A DNA stretch of 64,000 nt from Spirochaetota bacterium (GTDB lineage: Bacteria; Spirochaetota; JAAYUW01; JAOAHJ01): positions 1-64,000 of the forward strand of contig JAOAHJ010000017.1 in the NCBI GenBank assembly GCA_026415295.1, read 5' to 3'. The notes beneath the pieces are model-generated. The model did no database searches. It was not told where the DNA came from and saw only the letters and a list, made by a program, of their open reading frames with translations. The translations under genes and the position numbers were made by a program. Position 1 is the stretch's first letter, and every line of letters begins with the position of its first letter. Of this stretch, positions 19,458 through 29,579 are shown piece after piece.

Positions 19458-20888
19458 TTACAACTTATTTAGTGAATTTTCTTGAATTCTTTGATTATCT
19501 TTAGAATAATATTCTTTGGCTTTTTGAATAAGAAATTCATAATTATTTTTAGTTGGGTCTTCTATAACAATGTCCAATAAATAATTTAAAATTTCTCCAA
19601 TTTTTCTAGATGGGGGAATTTTTAATTCTCTTTTTATATCATTACCATCTATTTCAAGATCTGTAACTTTTAGGGCACTGTCTTCTTCAATAACTCTTTT
19701 TATTTTCTCATAAAACTCAATTAAAATCTGAGGATAACTTTCGCTTTTGCCATTTCCAATTCTATCAGCAACTCTTAGTGAAAACAATGGAGCAATTAAA
19801 TCAAGTCCCACTCTCTTAATAAATCTTCTTACAGCCCCATCTGTCCATTCTTTTGTATAATGGAACATATGATATCTTATTAATCTAGTTACAATATTTA
19901 TTTGTTGATTTGAATATCTATATTTTATCATAAAGTTTCTTGCAATCTCTTCAGAATACTTTTCATGATCATAGAAAACATTCCCATCTATTCCTTGGCC
20001 TTTAAAATAATAAAGTGATTTTAATTTACCTACATCATGAAGTAAAGCAGCAAGCTTTAAGTTTATATCATTTTGAGCAGCATCACAAGTATAAAGTGAA
20101 TGCCAATAAATATCATATTTATGAAAAACATTTTGTTCTATACCTATACATTCTTCGAGTTCTGGCAATATCATAGATAAAATTCCTGTTCTTCTAAGCA
20201 TATCGATACCAAAAGATGGCTTTGCTGATAAAAGTATCTTATTAAATTCATCTCTAATTCTTTCTTTTGATATATTTAATAGAGAATTTTTATATTTTTT
20301 AATTGCTTCAAAAGTCTTTTCTTCTATCTCAAAATTTAATGTTGTTGCAAATCTAATAGCTCTAATAATTCTTAAGGCATCTTCTTCAAATCTTTTTTCT
20401 GGGTCTCCAACTGTTCTAACTATATTTTTTATTAAATCATCATAACCATTATAGGGATCAATAAAAACATTTTCTAAGGGATCATAAGCTATAGAATTTA
20501 TCGTAAAATCTCTTCTTGATAAATCTTCATAAATATTATCAATATATTTAATGTCTTCAGGATGCCTATTATCAAAATAATTAGATTCAATTCTAAAAGT
20601 AGTTATTTCAAAATCAATATTCTTAAATAAAACAGTAACTGTCCCATGTTTAAGGCCTGTTGGAATGACTTTTTCAAACATATTTAATATATCTTCAGGA
20701 TAAGCAGAAGTAGCAATATCTATATCTATATGTTCAAGTTTAACACCTATATTTCTTTTCAAAATAATATCTCTTATAAATCCACCAACAATGTAACACT
20801 TATAACCATGTTCTTTTATAATTTTACAAACTTCAATTGCTTCAGAAGGAATAAAATTTTGTATTAAATTTTTATCTAATAAATACAT
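19458..20888 (-). CDS. cca: CCA tRNA nucleotidyltransferase with HD domain
   Basis: Adds or repairs the 3' CCA of tRNAs. The nucleotidyltransferase head shows YIVGGFIRD and the metal-binding DIDIAT (about residues 35-70), followed by DLSRRDFTINSIAYDP and the RIRDEF motif. The middle has an HD phosphohydrolase domain (LAALLHDVGKL) whose relatives have phosphatase or phosphodiesterase activity. I prefer ATG 20888; a GTG codon directly before it is also possible, and no ribosome site is visible. The poly(A) polymerase relatives share the head domain, but the HD domain and length favour CCA addition. Confidence 0.92.
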   Translation of the reverse strand: MYLLDKNLIQNFIPSEAIEVCKIIKEHGYKCYIVGGFIRDIILKRNIGVKLEHIDIDIATSAYPEDILNMFEKVIPTGLKHGTVTVLFKNIDFEITTFRIESNYFDNRHPEDIKYIDNIYEDLSRRDFTINSIAYDPLENVFIDPYNGYDDLIKNIVRTVGDPEKRFEEDALRIIRAIRFATTLNFEIEEKTFEAIKKYKNSLLNISKERIRDEFNKILLSAKPSFGIDMLRRTGILSMILPELEECIGIEQNVFHKYDIYWHSLYTCDAAQNDINLKLAALLHDVGKLKSLYYFKGQGIDGNVFYDHEKYSEEIARNFMIKYRYSNQQINIVTRLIRYHMFHYTKEWTDGAVRRFIKRVGLDLIAPLFSLRVADRIGNGKSESYPQILIEFYEKIKRVIEEDSALKVTDLEIDGNDIKRELKIPPSRKIGEILNYLLDIVIEDPTKNNYEFLIQKAKEYYSKDNQRIQENSLNKL

Positions 20889-21046
20889 CACTTAAAAAAT
20901 AAATATTTATTTTTTTTTTTCAATTTTTATTAGAATTTAAATTATTAAACTTTATTCTTTCACAAAAAATTTTTGTATTTTTAAAAATATTTTTTATAAA
21001 TTTAGCTAAAAAATTAAAATTATTTTTACTATATTACAATATAAAA

Positions 21047-21070
21047 AAAGGTGGGAACCTTCCCACCTTT
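21047..21070 (-). terminator. Rho-independent terminator of the flagellin gene
   Basis: An 11-base-pair perfect stem (AAAGGTGGGAA with TTCCCACCTTT) with a 2-base centre starts 9 bases after the flagellin stop. On the minus strand it is followed by a run of T. The GC-rich stem stands out strongly in this AT-rich spacer. Confidence 0.9.
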
Positions 21071-21078
21071 TCCATTTT

Positions 21079-21951
21079 TTACCTTAATAACTGAAGAATT
21101 TGTTGTGGTTGAGCATTTGCTTGGGCAAGCATAGCTGTAGCAGCTTGTGTTAGAATATTGTTTTTTACGAACTCTGACATCTGAAAAGCCATATCAGTAT
21201 CTCTTATTCTACTTTCAGCTGCTTGCATATTTTCTGCACCATTTAAAAGACCTTTTGCCATAAATTCTAATCTTTCTTGATATGCTCCAAGGTTAGCTCT
21301 TTCTCTAGCTACTCTAATCAAAGCAGCATCTACTATACCAAGTGCCATATTTGCTTTATCTTGAGTAGATACAGAAATATGAGTAGCAGTAACAGCTCTA
21401 CCTATTGGAGATCTTAAACCAAGTCCCTGTGAAGACATTGTGCCAATATAGATTCTTATTCTCTGATCCATATTAGCACCTACATGCAACCACATTGACG
21501 CTGCAACTTCTGAAGAAAGCTGTGGCCTTGCAAACCTACCAGTAAGAAGATTAATACCATTAAATTGTGCATGAGAAGCTATTCTGTCAATTTCATCAAT
21601 AAGTTGAGCTACTTCTACCTGAATATTCATCCTGTCATCATCATCGTAAACACCGTTTGCTGATTGAACTGCAAGTTCTCTTAATCTCTGCAAAACATCC
21701 ATAGTCTCTCTTAAGTAGCCCTCTGCTGTTTGAATCAATGAAATACCATCTTCAACATTCTTTTCAGCTCTAACAAGACCTCTAATCTGGGATCTCATTT
21801 TTTCAGAAACAGCAAGACCAGCAGGGTCATCAGCTCCATTATTAATTCTTTCTCCAGAAGATAACTTTTCAATGTCTTTTCTAGTCTGCCAAGAATTAAA
21901 TTTAATCTGCCTAGAAGCAAACAACGATGATATGTTGTGATTAATAATCAT
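21079..21951 (-). CDS. flaB: Flagellin, spirochaetal FlaB type
   Basis: Structural core protein of the periplasmic flagellar filament. The N-terminal D0/D1 region ([39 protein letters not shown]) and the C-terminal region ([31 protein letters not shown]) are conserved, and the block [16 protein letters not shown] is typical of spirochaete FlaB. At 290 residues there is no large variable centre, also as in FlaB. GC content and codon choice are visibly richer than in neighbours, as expected for a very highly expressed gene. AAGGAGGACC precedes the ATG; a sigma-28-like promoter and a strong terminator bracket it. Confidence 0.97.
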   Translation of the reverse strand: MIINHNISSLFASRQIKFNSWQTRKDIEKLSSGERINNGADDPAGLAVSEKMRSQIRGLVRAEKNVEDGISLIQTAEGYLRETMDVLQRLRELAVQSANGVYDDDDRMNIQVEVAQLIDEIDRIASHAQFNGINLLTGRFARPQLSSEVAASMWLHVGANMDQRIRIYIGTMSSQGLGLRSPIGRAVTATHISVSTQDKANMALGIVDAALIRVARERANLGAYQERLEFMAKGLLNGAENMQAAESRIRDTDMAFQMSEFVKNNILTQAATAMLAQANAQPQQILQLLR

Positions 21952-21997
21952 AAAGGTCCTCCTTGATTAATTAAATTAACATCCCTGTTTACTTCAT

Positions 21998-22023
21998 TAA
22001 TCGACAACATACCAAAATCTTTA
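21998..22023 (-). promoter_or_regulatory. Sigma-28 (FliA)-like promoter of flaB
   Basis: Reading the minus strand, TAAAG (22023-22019) and GTCGATTA (22005-21998) resemble the FliA consensus TAAA-N15-GCCGATAA, with a spacer one base shorter and two -10 mismatches. It is about 46 bases ahead of the flagellin ATG, a suitable distance. Flagellin genes are classic FliA targets. Confidence 0.6.
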
Positions 22024-22049
22024 GCTAAAAAAAAATTATTTTATAGATA

Positions 22050-22244
22050 TTATTTCTTATATGTTTCTTCAAGCTCTTTAACTATCGCTTCTACATTAAC
22101 TCCGTGCACCATTAATCCTTCTTTTAAAGTTTCTCCACTTGCTGCAAAACATCCTATACAACCAATATTATATTTTGACAAAATTGATGCAGCTTTTGGA
22201 TGAATAGATAAAACATCAATAATTTTCATATTTGCCCAATCCAT
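22050..22244 (-). CDS. DUF1858 redox-disulfide domain protein
   Basis: A 64-residue single-domain protein. The core IHPKAASILSKYNIGCIGC followed by ETLKEG matches the DUF1858 / hybrid-cluster-protein-associated disulfide domain, with its CxxC pair. Members are thought to take part in redox or metal handling, often near hcp genes. Here it is 20 kb from hcp, between flagellin and rseP. GGAGG lies about ten bases ahead of the ATG. Biochemical role unknown. Confidence 0.85.
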   Translation of the reverse strand: MDWANMKIIDVLSIHPKAASILSKYNIGCIGCFAASGETLKEGLMVHGVNVEAIVKELEETYKK

Positions 22245-22355
22245 ATATTTATACCTCCATTTATCTAAATTTAATAAAAAATTTTATTATAGTAAATAAA
22301 AAAATGTAAACTACTTAAATTTATTAGTTTCAAAAAAATATTTAATATTTCAAAA

Positions 22356-23645
22356 TTATTTTTTTAGAAAAAAAAGTATATCGTTTATAAAAACAAACCC
22401 CATTAATATAAATAAAAAAATCATCCCAATAGTTTGAATTTTAATTATCAATTTTTTATTAAGAGGTTTTCTCAAAATTACTTCAAGCAAGAAGAATAAA
22501 ACATAAGAACCATCAACAGCAGGAATTGGTAAAAGATTCATAATGACTAAAATAACTGAAAGAAGCCCATAAAACTCTAAAAAGTTTCTAAATCCAGTTT
22601 TTGCAATCTCAGAAGAAAAATATATTATTTTTATTGGCCCCCCAAGTGATTCATTTACATTAACTTTGCCTGTAAATAATAGTCTTAAACTTTTAAAAAA
22701 AAGATAAACTGTATCTTTCATTGTTTTAAATGACTTTAGAAAAGCTTTATTAAAACTTAATCCTTTTATCAAAACAGGATCTGGAAGGAAGCTTATTTTT
22801 AAATCCATATTTCTTAGCAAATAAATGTTACCATTTATAATCTTACCATCAGTTTTTTCTATCTCAAAATGTACATCTCTCCCTATAAGACTATTTAGCT
22901 TTTCAATGAAGTCAACCTCAGTTAAAATTTTTTCACCATTTATAGCAACTATTCTATCCCCTTTTTCAACTCCAAACTTTTTTAGTTCAGAGTCATCTGC
23001 AATATAAGTAATTTTTGTTTCTATATAATTCATTATCCCTATTATGGATCTGCCTGTTTGTTTATCTATATTTGGAGTAACTTTAACATTTTCTAATTTC
23101 CCTTCATATTCAAATAAAATATTTAAATCCTTCCCCATAGAAGTACCAACTATTTGAACAATTTCATTATAAGAGTTTATTTTTATACCGTTTATTTCTT
23201 TAATAATAGCTCCACTTCTTAAACCAGCTTTATAAGCAGGGTACTCATATAATTTTTCAGGAATATAAATCTTAGGTGGTAATAAAACTTCATACTTAGA
23301 TAACATATTAACAGAAGTAAATAAAATAATTGCAAATATAAAATTAAAAAGGACTCCACCTATTGCTATTAATATACGAATATGAGGAGGTTTACTGTAA
23401 AATTCATATTCTTCACCCTTTAGTTCATCCTTTATGTCATCTCCTGCTAGTTTACAAAAACCTCCAAATGGAATAATGGAGAGCTGATATAATGTTTCTC
23501 CTCTTTTATATTTTAATATAGAAGGTCCAAAACCAATAGAAAATATTTCTACTCTTACCCCTGTTAATTTAGCAAATATAAAGTGTCCAAGCTCATGAAT
23601 AAAAATTATAACACCAAATCCTATAATAGCTATAACTATACTCAT
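22356..23645 (-). CDS. rseP: Site-2 intramembrane metalloprotease RseP
   Basis: Membrane zinc protease that cleaves anti-sigma factors or signal-peptide remnants inside the bilayer. The first helix has the zinc motif HELGH (H17, E18, H21), the last part NLLPIPAVDGS with the third ligand Asp. Two PDZ domains lie between (about 120-200 and 205-280), as in E. coli RseP. I took ATG 23645; the codon before it is TTG. Last gene of the conserved rpsB-to-rseP block. Confidence 0.95.
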   Translation of the reverse strand: MSIVIAIIGFGVIIFIHELGHFIFAKLTGVRVEIFSIGFGPSILKYKRGETLYQLSIIPFGGFCKLAGDDIKDELKGEEYEFYSKPPHIRILIAIGGVLFNFIFAIILFTSVNMLSKYEVLLPPKIYIPEKLYEYPAYKAGLRSGAIIKEINGIKINSYNEIVQIVGTSMGKDLNILFEYEGKLENVKVTPNIDKQTGRSIIGIMNYIETKITYIADDSELKKFGVEKGDRIVAINGEKILTEVDFIEKLNSLIGRDVHFEIEKTDGKIINGNIYLLRNMDLKISFLPDPVLIKGLSFNKAFLKSFKTMKDTVYLFFKSLRLLFTGKVNVNESLGGPIKIIYFSSEIAKTGFRNFLEFYGLLSVILVIMNLLPIPAVDGSYVLFFLLEVILRKPLNKKLIIKIQTIGMIFLFILMGFVFINDILFFLKK

Positions 23646-23742
23646 CAAAACCCTCTCTACTTTTTACTTTAATAAAAAACCAAAGAACATTGATTTATGT
23701 AAATATATAAAATATAAAAAATATTGAATATTTATAAATAAA

Positions 23743-25293
23743 TTAAACAATTATCTTTATGAGTTTATTTTTAAAGCAATCAAAATTATCTATTAAATTT
23801 TTAAGCCAATTTTTTATCTTACTTCTAACTTCAAAATTAAGAGAAAAATCTTTATTATAAAAATTATTTATTATATCATTAAAATCATTTAAAAAAGATT
23901 TTTCAAAAATATCTATTTTAATAGCAACTTTAAGATAATATAAAAATTTTTCTATAAATTGATAAAGATTAATTTCATTTTTAAAAAGTTTATCCTGCAT
24001 TATTTCATTAAGAATAATTAGTTTTGTTCCCATAAAATTTTTCGAATCATAATTTTTAGTTATGAAATCAGTTATTTTAAAAAAATCATAGCTATACTCT
24101 TCTATTTTATAATCAATAAAATAATTTTGAAGCTTTTTATATTCATAGTCAGTATCTATTTTTAAAATGTTTTTTATGAAATAATTAATAGATTGGTGCA
24201 TATCGGGGTGTGAAGCATCAATATAAATTGATTCAGTCTTATCCACAACTGCTCCATGAATAAATGAACTTTTACTCACACCTATCTTTATTTTTTCTTT
24301 TTCAATATTAAAAAGATAAATAGCTTCTATAAATTCAAAACATTTATTTAAACCAGTGGATGAGTCTATCGTAATTCTCTTACCCATTCTCCAATTAGGA
24401 TGATTTAACAGTTCATCAACTTTTATTTCTGAAAGGTTTTCAAAATTAAAATTATTTTTTAGCTTTTCATAAAATATACCCCCAGATGCTGTTATAATTA
24501 CATTTTTTAAGTCATCTTCTTTCGATAATATTTTTAACAATTTATATAATGAAAAATGCTCAGAATCAAGAGGAAATATAAAATCTGATAATTTAATATT
24601 TAAATTGATATTATTTAACAATTCTCCCAAAATTATCATCGATTCTTTATTTGCAGATGCACCAATTATATTATTAAATAAAAAATTTATTACTGCTGGG
24701 ATTATTCCTTTATATCCCATAATAGAATTAAAGTAGATAAAATTTTCTGCTTTATTATCTAAACTTAAGTTATTTTTTTCTTGAAAATTTCTGTCTATTT
24801 TATCTTCTATTTTTTCATTTTTCTTATAAATTATTTCATCAAGGATCTCAAATCTTTTTTTTATATCTAAAAAAAATAAAATATCTTTATTTTTCTTTAT
24901 TAAATTACTTTTATTATAAATATTTTTTTTAAAATAACTTTTGTAGATATCTTCGTATTTCTTCAGAAAAAAATAATTTTCATCTAATAGAAAATCAATA
25001 TATTCAATTTCATTTTTTAAAAAACAAGAATCATAATGTTCTGAAAAAACTTTTAATAAAGATTTATCCTTCTCTAACTTCTCTATATCTTCTATACTAA
25101 CATCAGAAATATATACACTTTCAGGGCAATATTTATTTATAAGATTCATCAATTTTTCAACATTTTTAGAACAACTCAATAATTTAAATTTAATATTATT
25201 GTTATGTGGAGATTTTATTTTAGAAATAACATCAAAAAACATAGTACCAACAGATCCAGTAGCTCCAAAAATGTAAAAACTAAATAACCGCAT
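23743..25293 (-). CDS. dxr: 1-deoxy-D-xylulose 5-phosphate reductoisomerase, enlarged
   Basis: Second enzyme of the MEP route to isoprenoids: makes MEP from DXP with NADPH. GATGSVGT (10-17) is the NADPH loop; SANKESMI, PLDSEHFSLY (metal ligands Asp and Glu), HPNWRMGKRITIDSST and HPDMHQSINYF are the catalytic blocks. It has 516 residues against about 390 normally; the extra ~110 residues are a Lys/Asn/Phe-rich stretch between the nucleotide-binding part and the SANKES block. Position between cdsA and rseP is the standard one. Catalytic residues look intact. Confidence 0.9.
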   Translation of the reverse strand: MRLFSFYIFGATGSVGTMFFDVISKIKSPHNNNIKFKLLSCSKNVEKLMNLINKYCPESVYISDVSIEDIEKLEKDKSLLKVFSEHYDSCFLKNEIEYIDFLLDENYFFLKKYEDIYKSYFKKNIYNKSNLIKKNKDILFFLDIKKRFEILDEIIYKKNEKIEDKIDRNFQEKNNLSLDNKAENFIYFNSIMGYKGIIPAVINFLFNNIIGASANKESMIILGELLNNINLNIKLSDFIFPLDSEHFSLYKLLKILSKEDDLKNVIITASGGIFYEKLKNNFNFENLSEIKVDELLNHPNWRMGKRITIDSSTGLNKCFEFIEAIYLFNIEKEKIKIGVSKSSFIHGAVVDKTESIYIDASHPDMHQSINYFIKNILKIDTDYEYKKLQNYFIDYKIEEYSYDFFKITDFITKNYDSKNFMGTKLIILNEIMQDKLFKNEINLYQFIEKFLYYLKVAIKIDIFEKSFLNDFNDIINNFYNKDFSLNFEVRSKIKNWLKNLIDNFDCFKNKLIKIIV

Positions 25294-25390
25294 AATTTTC
25301 TTTCTTGATATTAACCTAATAAAGTTTATTTCTTTTAAATGAATTTAAATCAATATAAACCATTAGTATAAATTTTAATAAAAAAATTAG

Positions 25391-26266
25391 TTAAAAATAA
25401 AATAAAATTAAATAATAAAATGGAAAAGCAAAAAGAATAGAGTCAACTATGTCTAATAATCCACCATGTCCTTTAAATAAATTTGAAGAATCTTTAACAC
25501 CAAAAAACCTTTTAATCATAGATTCAAATAGATCCCCAATTATTGTTAAAAAGTTTATAAAAAAAATAGTTAATAAAACTAAAATATCATTATTATTAAA
25601 CAATTTTAATCGTTTAAAAATGAAAACTTTATAAATAATAAAAGGTATTATAGTTCCAAAAACTAATGCTCCTAAAAAACCTTCTGATGACTTATTTGGT
25701 GATACAGGGAGTTTCAAAGGATGTCTATTTTTAACACCCATACCAACAATGTATGCAAAAGAATTTGAACACCAAACAATAGACAGAAAAAAAATAAAAA
25801 TATAAAAAGCATTAAAAGAATAATTTTTATAAAGTAAAAAAATTAATAACGGAGAAATTGATGAATATAAAATTGAAAAAATTAAATAGAGAGTATTAAA
25901 CAAACCTTGTTTTATCTCTTTTTTAAAAATATTAAAAACCACTACAATTAAGAAATAAAAGGAAAAAATAATAATATAAAATTGAAACTTATATGCTGAT
26001 AAATTAAGGAAATCTATTTTAATTACATTAAAATAATCTTTAATAAATAATGGTAAATAGATAAAAAATAAAAATAAAAAAGAAATAAATTTTAATATTC
26101 TATTTTCTTTAAAAAGATTGAAAAGTTCATTAAAAATCAAAAGATTTATTATTAATATAAATATTTTTAATACTATATAATTAAAATAACTAAACCATAT
26201 TAAAAATAAAAATATTGGCAATACGATTATAATAAAAACTAATCTTTGTAAAGTCTCTTTTGTCAT
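25391..26266 (-). CDS. cdsA: Phosphatidate cytidylyltransferase
   Basis: Makes CDP-diacylglycerol from phosphatidate and CTP in the inner membrane, the precursor of all phospholipids. The protein has about eight hydrophobic helices. The C-terminal signature is present: [12 protein letters not shown], then [18 protein letters not shown] and [11 protein letters not shown] with the conserved metal-binding Asp residues. Length 291 is normal. Follows uppS and precedes dxr in the conserved order. Confidence 0.94.
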   Translation of the reverse strand: MTKETLQRLVFIIIVLPIFLFLIWFSYFNYIVLKIFILIINLLIFNELFNLFKENRILKFISFLFLFFIYLPLFIKDYFNVIKIDFLNLSAYKFQFYIIIFSFYFLIVVVFNIFKKEIKQGLFNTLYLIFSILYSSISPLLIFLLYKNYSFNAFYIFIFFLSIVWCSNSFAYIVGMGVKNRHPLKLPVSPNKSSEGFLGALVFGTIIPFIIYKVFIFKRLKLFNNNDILVLLTIFFINFLTIIGDLFESMIKRFFGVKDSSNLFKGHGGLLDIVDSILFAFPFYYLILFYF

Positions 26267-26286
26267 TAACTAAATTCCTTAATTAA

Positions 26287-26997
26287 TTAAATTGCTCCAA
26301 ATCTTCTTTTCCTTTTCAAATAATCATTTATTGCATTAACAAAGTTTTCTTTAGAATATTCTGGCCAATATTGAGGTTCAAAATAAAGCTCCGAATATGC
26401 AGCTTGATAAATAAGAAAATTTGACAATCTAAGCTCTCCTGAAGTTCTTATTATAAGATCTGGCTCTGGATAACTTTTAGTATATAAATAATTAAATATA
26501 AATTTTTCATCAATATCTTCTTTTTTTATTAAACCTTTCTCAAAATCATAAAGTATATTTTTAATCGCATTAACTATTTCAAATCTCCCAGAATAATTTA
26601 AACAAATTAAAGCAACTAATTTATCATTTTCTTTTGATTCTTTTTCTATCTTATTCATAGTATCAAGAACATCATTTGGAATACCATTTTTATCACCTAT
26701 ATGAATAATTTTAACCCCCATCTGTTTAATTTTATCAAACTCATTTTTATAAGTTTCCTTTATTATTGAAAATATAGTTTCTACCTCATTTTTTGGTCTT
26801 TTCCAATTCTCCTTTGAAAAAGCATAAAAAGAAGCAATTTTTATTCCATATTCTATACACCAAGAACAAACTTCTTTTACTTTTTTAGCCCCTTCCTTAT
26901 GTCCAAATGTCCTAGGTTTACCATATTTTTGGGCCCATCTACCATTACCATCCATTATGAAACCAATATGAGTTAAAATATTAATAGATTCATTCAT
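26287..26997 (-). CDS. uppS: Undecaprenyl diphosphate synthase (isoprenyl transferase)
   Basis: cis-Prenyltransferase that makes the C55 lipid carrier for cell-wall synthesis. FIMDGNGRWA contains the catalytic Asp16, and GHKEGAKK the pyrophosphate-binding loop; RTSGELRLSNFL and EPQYWPEY close the family pattern. I chose the ATG at 26997; a TTG three codons upstream is possible, and neither has a clear ribosome site. Part of the rpsB-rseP block, feeding the same lipid pathway as dxr. Confidence 0.95.
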   Translation of the reverse strand: MNESINILTHIGFIMDGNGRWAQKYGKPRTFGHKEGAKKVKEVCSWCIEYGIKIASFYAFSKENWKRPKNEVETIFSIIKETYKNEFDKIKQMGVKIIHIGDKNGIPNDVLDTMNKIEKESKENDKLVALICLNYSGRFEIVNAIKNILYDFEKGLIKKEDIDEKFIFNYLYTKSYPEPDLIIRTSGELRLSNFLIYQAAYSELYFEPQYWPEYSKENFVNAINDYLKRKRRFGAI

Positions 26998-27052
26998 TTT
27001 TTTCAAAATTTTTATACTTTAATAAATATTTCTAACTTTTAATTATAATAAT

Positions 27053-27619
27053 TTATATTGTCATTATCTCTTTTTCTTTCTCTTCAAATATTTTATCTAT
27101 TTTTGAGATAGCTTTATTTGTAAATTCTTGCAATTTATCCTCTGCTTCTTTTCTTTCATCTTCAATTATCTCATCATTTTTTTCCATCTGTTTTATTTTT
27201 TCAAGAAAATCTCTTCTAATATTTCTAACTGCAACTTTTGATTCTTCACACATATTCTTCACTGTTTTTACAAGATCTCTTCTTGTTTCCTCAGTCATTT
27301 GAGGAAAAGCTAATCTTATTATTTTACCATCATTTACTGGATTAACATTTATATTTTCTTTTTGGATTGCTTTTTCGATAAAAGATAAATTTGCTTTATC
27401 CCATGGAGAAATAACTATAGTTCTAGCATCTTGTAAAGTAATAGTAGCAATAGATTGTATAGGCAAAATTTTCCCATCTGATAGTTCCACTTTAATATTT
27501 TCTACTATCCCTGCAGATATTCTTCCACCTCTAATTTTTTTTAACTCATTCTCAAGGTTTATTATTGGTTTTACCATTTTTATTTTAATATCCTCATAAA
27601 AATTATTTAAATTGGCCAT
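27053..27619 (-). CDS. frr: Ribosome recycling factor
   Basis: Splits post-termination ribosomes together with EF-G. The core block (KIRGGRISAGIVENIKVE) and C-terminal helix bundle (RRDLVKTVKNMCEESKVAVRN) are diagnostic, and 188 residues is normal. AAGGAGG lies in the end of pyrH; the start overlaps pyrH by 13 bases, which indicates coupled translation. Confidence 0.97.
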   Translation of the reverse strand: MANLNNFYEDIKIKMVKPIINLENELKKIRGGRISAGIVENIKVELSDGKILPIQSIATITLQDARTIVISPWDKANLSFIEKAIQKENINVNPVNDGKIIRLAFPQMTEETRRDLVKTVKNMCEESKVAVRNIRRDFLEKIKQMEKNDEIIEDERKEAEDKLQEFTNKAISKIDKIFEEKEKEIMTI

Positions 27620-28323
27620 TTTTCCTCCTTATATATAAGACTACCGACTATTTTTTTATTTAAGATTAAATCTTCTAAAACCTTTTCTTTATAATAATTT
27701 AATACAATAACAGGTATATTGGCATTTTTACAAATATCTATAGCAGTTAAATCTAAAATTGATAATTTTTTTGACAAATAATCTTCATATGAAATATATT
27801 TATAAAAAACAGCATTAATATTTTTTTCAGGATCATCACTATAAACACCATCTACCTTTGTTGCTTTAATTAAAATATCACAACTTGATTCTGCTGCTCT
27901 TAAAGCTGCTGCAGAATCAGTTGTAAAATAAGGGTTACCTGTGCCACCTGGGAATATACAAATATAATTTTCTTCAAATGCTCTATTTACATCCTGAACA
28001 TTATAATATTTAAAAATTCTGTTAAATTCTAGAGAAGAAAAAACTTGAGTCTTAACCCCATTTTTTACAAATACTTCCTCAATTGCTATAGCATTCATAA
28101 AAGTAGAAATCATACCTATATAGTGCGCCTTAAAATCAGTAAACCCTTTTTTAATTAAATTTTTACCTCTAAAAAGATTACCTCCACCAATTACAATCCC
28201 TACTTGAATTTTGTTATCATACAAGGGTTTTATCTGTTTTAATAAAAATAATATAGATTCATAACTTATAGGATCCTCTTTCTTTAAAGCCTCACCTGTT
28301 ATTTTTAACAAAATTCTTTTCAC
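27607..28323 (-). CDS. pyrH: UMP kinase
   Basis: Phosphorylates UMP to UDP. It is an amino-acid-kinase-fold protein with LKITGEAL at the start, GIVIGGGNLFRG as the phosphate loop, and TGNPYFTTDSAAALRAAE as the nucleotide-binding block. 238 residues is normal. The start is GTG with GAAGGA ahead of it. Lies between tsf and frr, as in most bacteria. Confidence 0.96.
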   Translation of the reverse strand: MKRILLKITGEALKKEDPISYESILFLLKQIKPLYDNKIQVGIVIGGGNLFRGKNLIKKGFTDFKAHYIGMISTFMNAIAIEEVFVKNGVKTQVFSSLEFNRIFKYYNVQDVNRAFEENYICIFPGGTGNPYFTTDSAAALRAAESSCDILIKATKVDGVYSDDPEKNINAVFYKYISYEDYLSKKLSILDLTAIDICKNANIPVIVLNYYKEKVLEDLILNKKIVGSLIYKEEKWPI

Positions 28324-28457
28324 TATATCCTTCTTTGAATTTTTTAAAATTAAAATAATATTTAAATTTAATAAAATTTTCTTAAAAAGATTTGTACTAA
28401 TAATTTATACTAATAATAAACTATGCTTAAAATTATATTTTATATTAATAAAATAAA

Positions 28458-29303
28458 TTATATTTTAACAAAGTAGAATTCCTCTATATCTAAATTAGCA
28501 CCTATTTTTTTTGAAACTTCAGAAATTAAAGTTTTTATATTTTTAGTTTCATCCTTGTAATATGGTAATTCCATTATACATTCATTTTGAAAATTTTTTC
28601 TTAACTTACCTTCAACTATATTAGAAAGTACATTATCTGGTTTGTTTGCAAATTTTGGATCATTTTTAAGTTCCTTCATCACTAATTCTCTTTCCTTTTC
28701 TAACCTTTCTTTTTCTATATTTTCATAAACTTTATATGATGGTTTATAGAAACTTGCAGTAACAGCAATATCCTCTAAAATTTCTTTTGTAGAATTATCT
28801 AAATTTACTTCTTTATCAAGTTTATATTTAATAATTGTTCCATCTTTACCCATTTGAATAAAAGTTACAATTGGATGCAAATTATCACCTTCAATGTATT
28901 TTATTCTATTAATTTTTATATTTTCGTTTAATTTAAGAACAGTTTCTCCTCTTAAACCTTCAACTTCAGAAGGAATATTTTCATTGCTTTTTACTTTGTT
29001 TTTTAATAATATTTTTGTCACTTTTTCACCAAAATCCCTAAAATCTTTTGAATTACCTACAAAATCTGTCTCACAATTAATTTCTACAAGGATACCACAA
29101 TTATTTTCCACAAGTCCAAATACTCTACCTTCTGAAGCTTCTCTATCTGCTTTTTTTACAGATTTAGCAAGACCCTTTTCTCTTAAATACTCTATAGCTT
29201 TATTAAAGTCACCATTTGTTTCCTCTAAAGCTTTTTTACAATCAGCTATACCACAACCAGTCATATCTCTTAGTTTTTTAATATCATCTTTTGATGCAAT
29301 CAT
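28458..29303 (-). CDS. tsf: Elongation factor Ts
   Basis: Guanine nucleotide exchange factor for EF-Tu. The N-terminal UBA-like part (LRDMTGCGIADCKKALEE) with GLAKSVKKADREASEG and the core block EINCETDFV are conserved. 281 residues matches the usual size. AGGAGG precedes the ATG. It follows rpsB with a 276-base AT-rich spacer in which I see no further gene. Confidence 0.97.
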   Translation of the reverse strand: MIASKDDIKKLRDMTGCGIADCKKALEETNGDFNKAIEYLREKGLAKSVKKADREASEGRVFGLVENNCGILVEINCETDFVGNSKDFRDFGEKVTKILLKNKVKSNENIPSEVEGLRGETVLKLNENIKINRIKYIEGDNLHPIVTFIQMGKDGTIIKYKLDKEVNLDNSTKEILEDIAVTASFYKPSYKVYENIEKERLEKERELVMKELKNDPKFANKPDNVLSNIVEGKLRKNFQNECIMELPYYKDETKNIKTLISEVSKKIGANLDIEEFYFVKI

Positions 29304-29579
29304 TTATTTCCTCCTAAAAATTAATAACTATTATATTTTTACTTTTACACATAATATTTATATATATATGTTATATACAAATAAATATAATATAATTAAT
29401 ACATCATCAAAATTAAAAAAACAAAAATAAACCCTACAATAAATATTAATATCTTAACATCTAATTAAAAACATACTTAAAATAAATAAAAAGAAAATAT
29501 TAATGGTTAAATTTCAATTAAATAAATTTGCTTAATAAAATCATTACATATAAGTATAAGAAAGCAATACTATTTTATT

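Noticed and set aside
28894-29430. A 178-codon plus-strand reading over tsf
   Set aside because: Antisense to tsf and with no family features.
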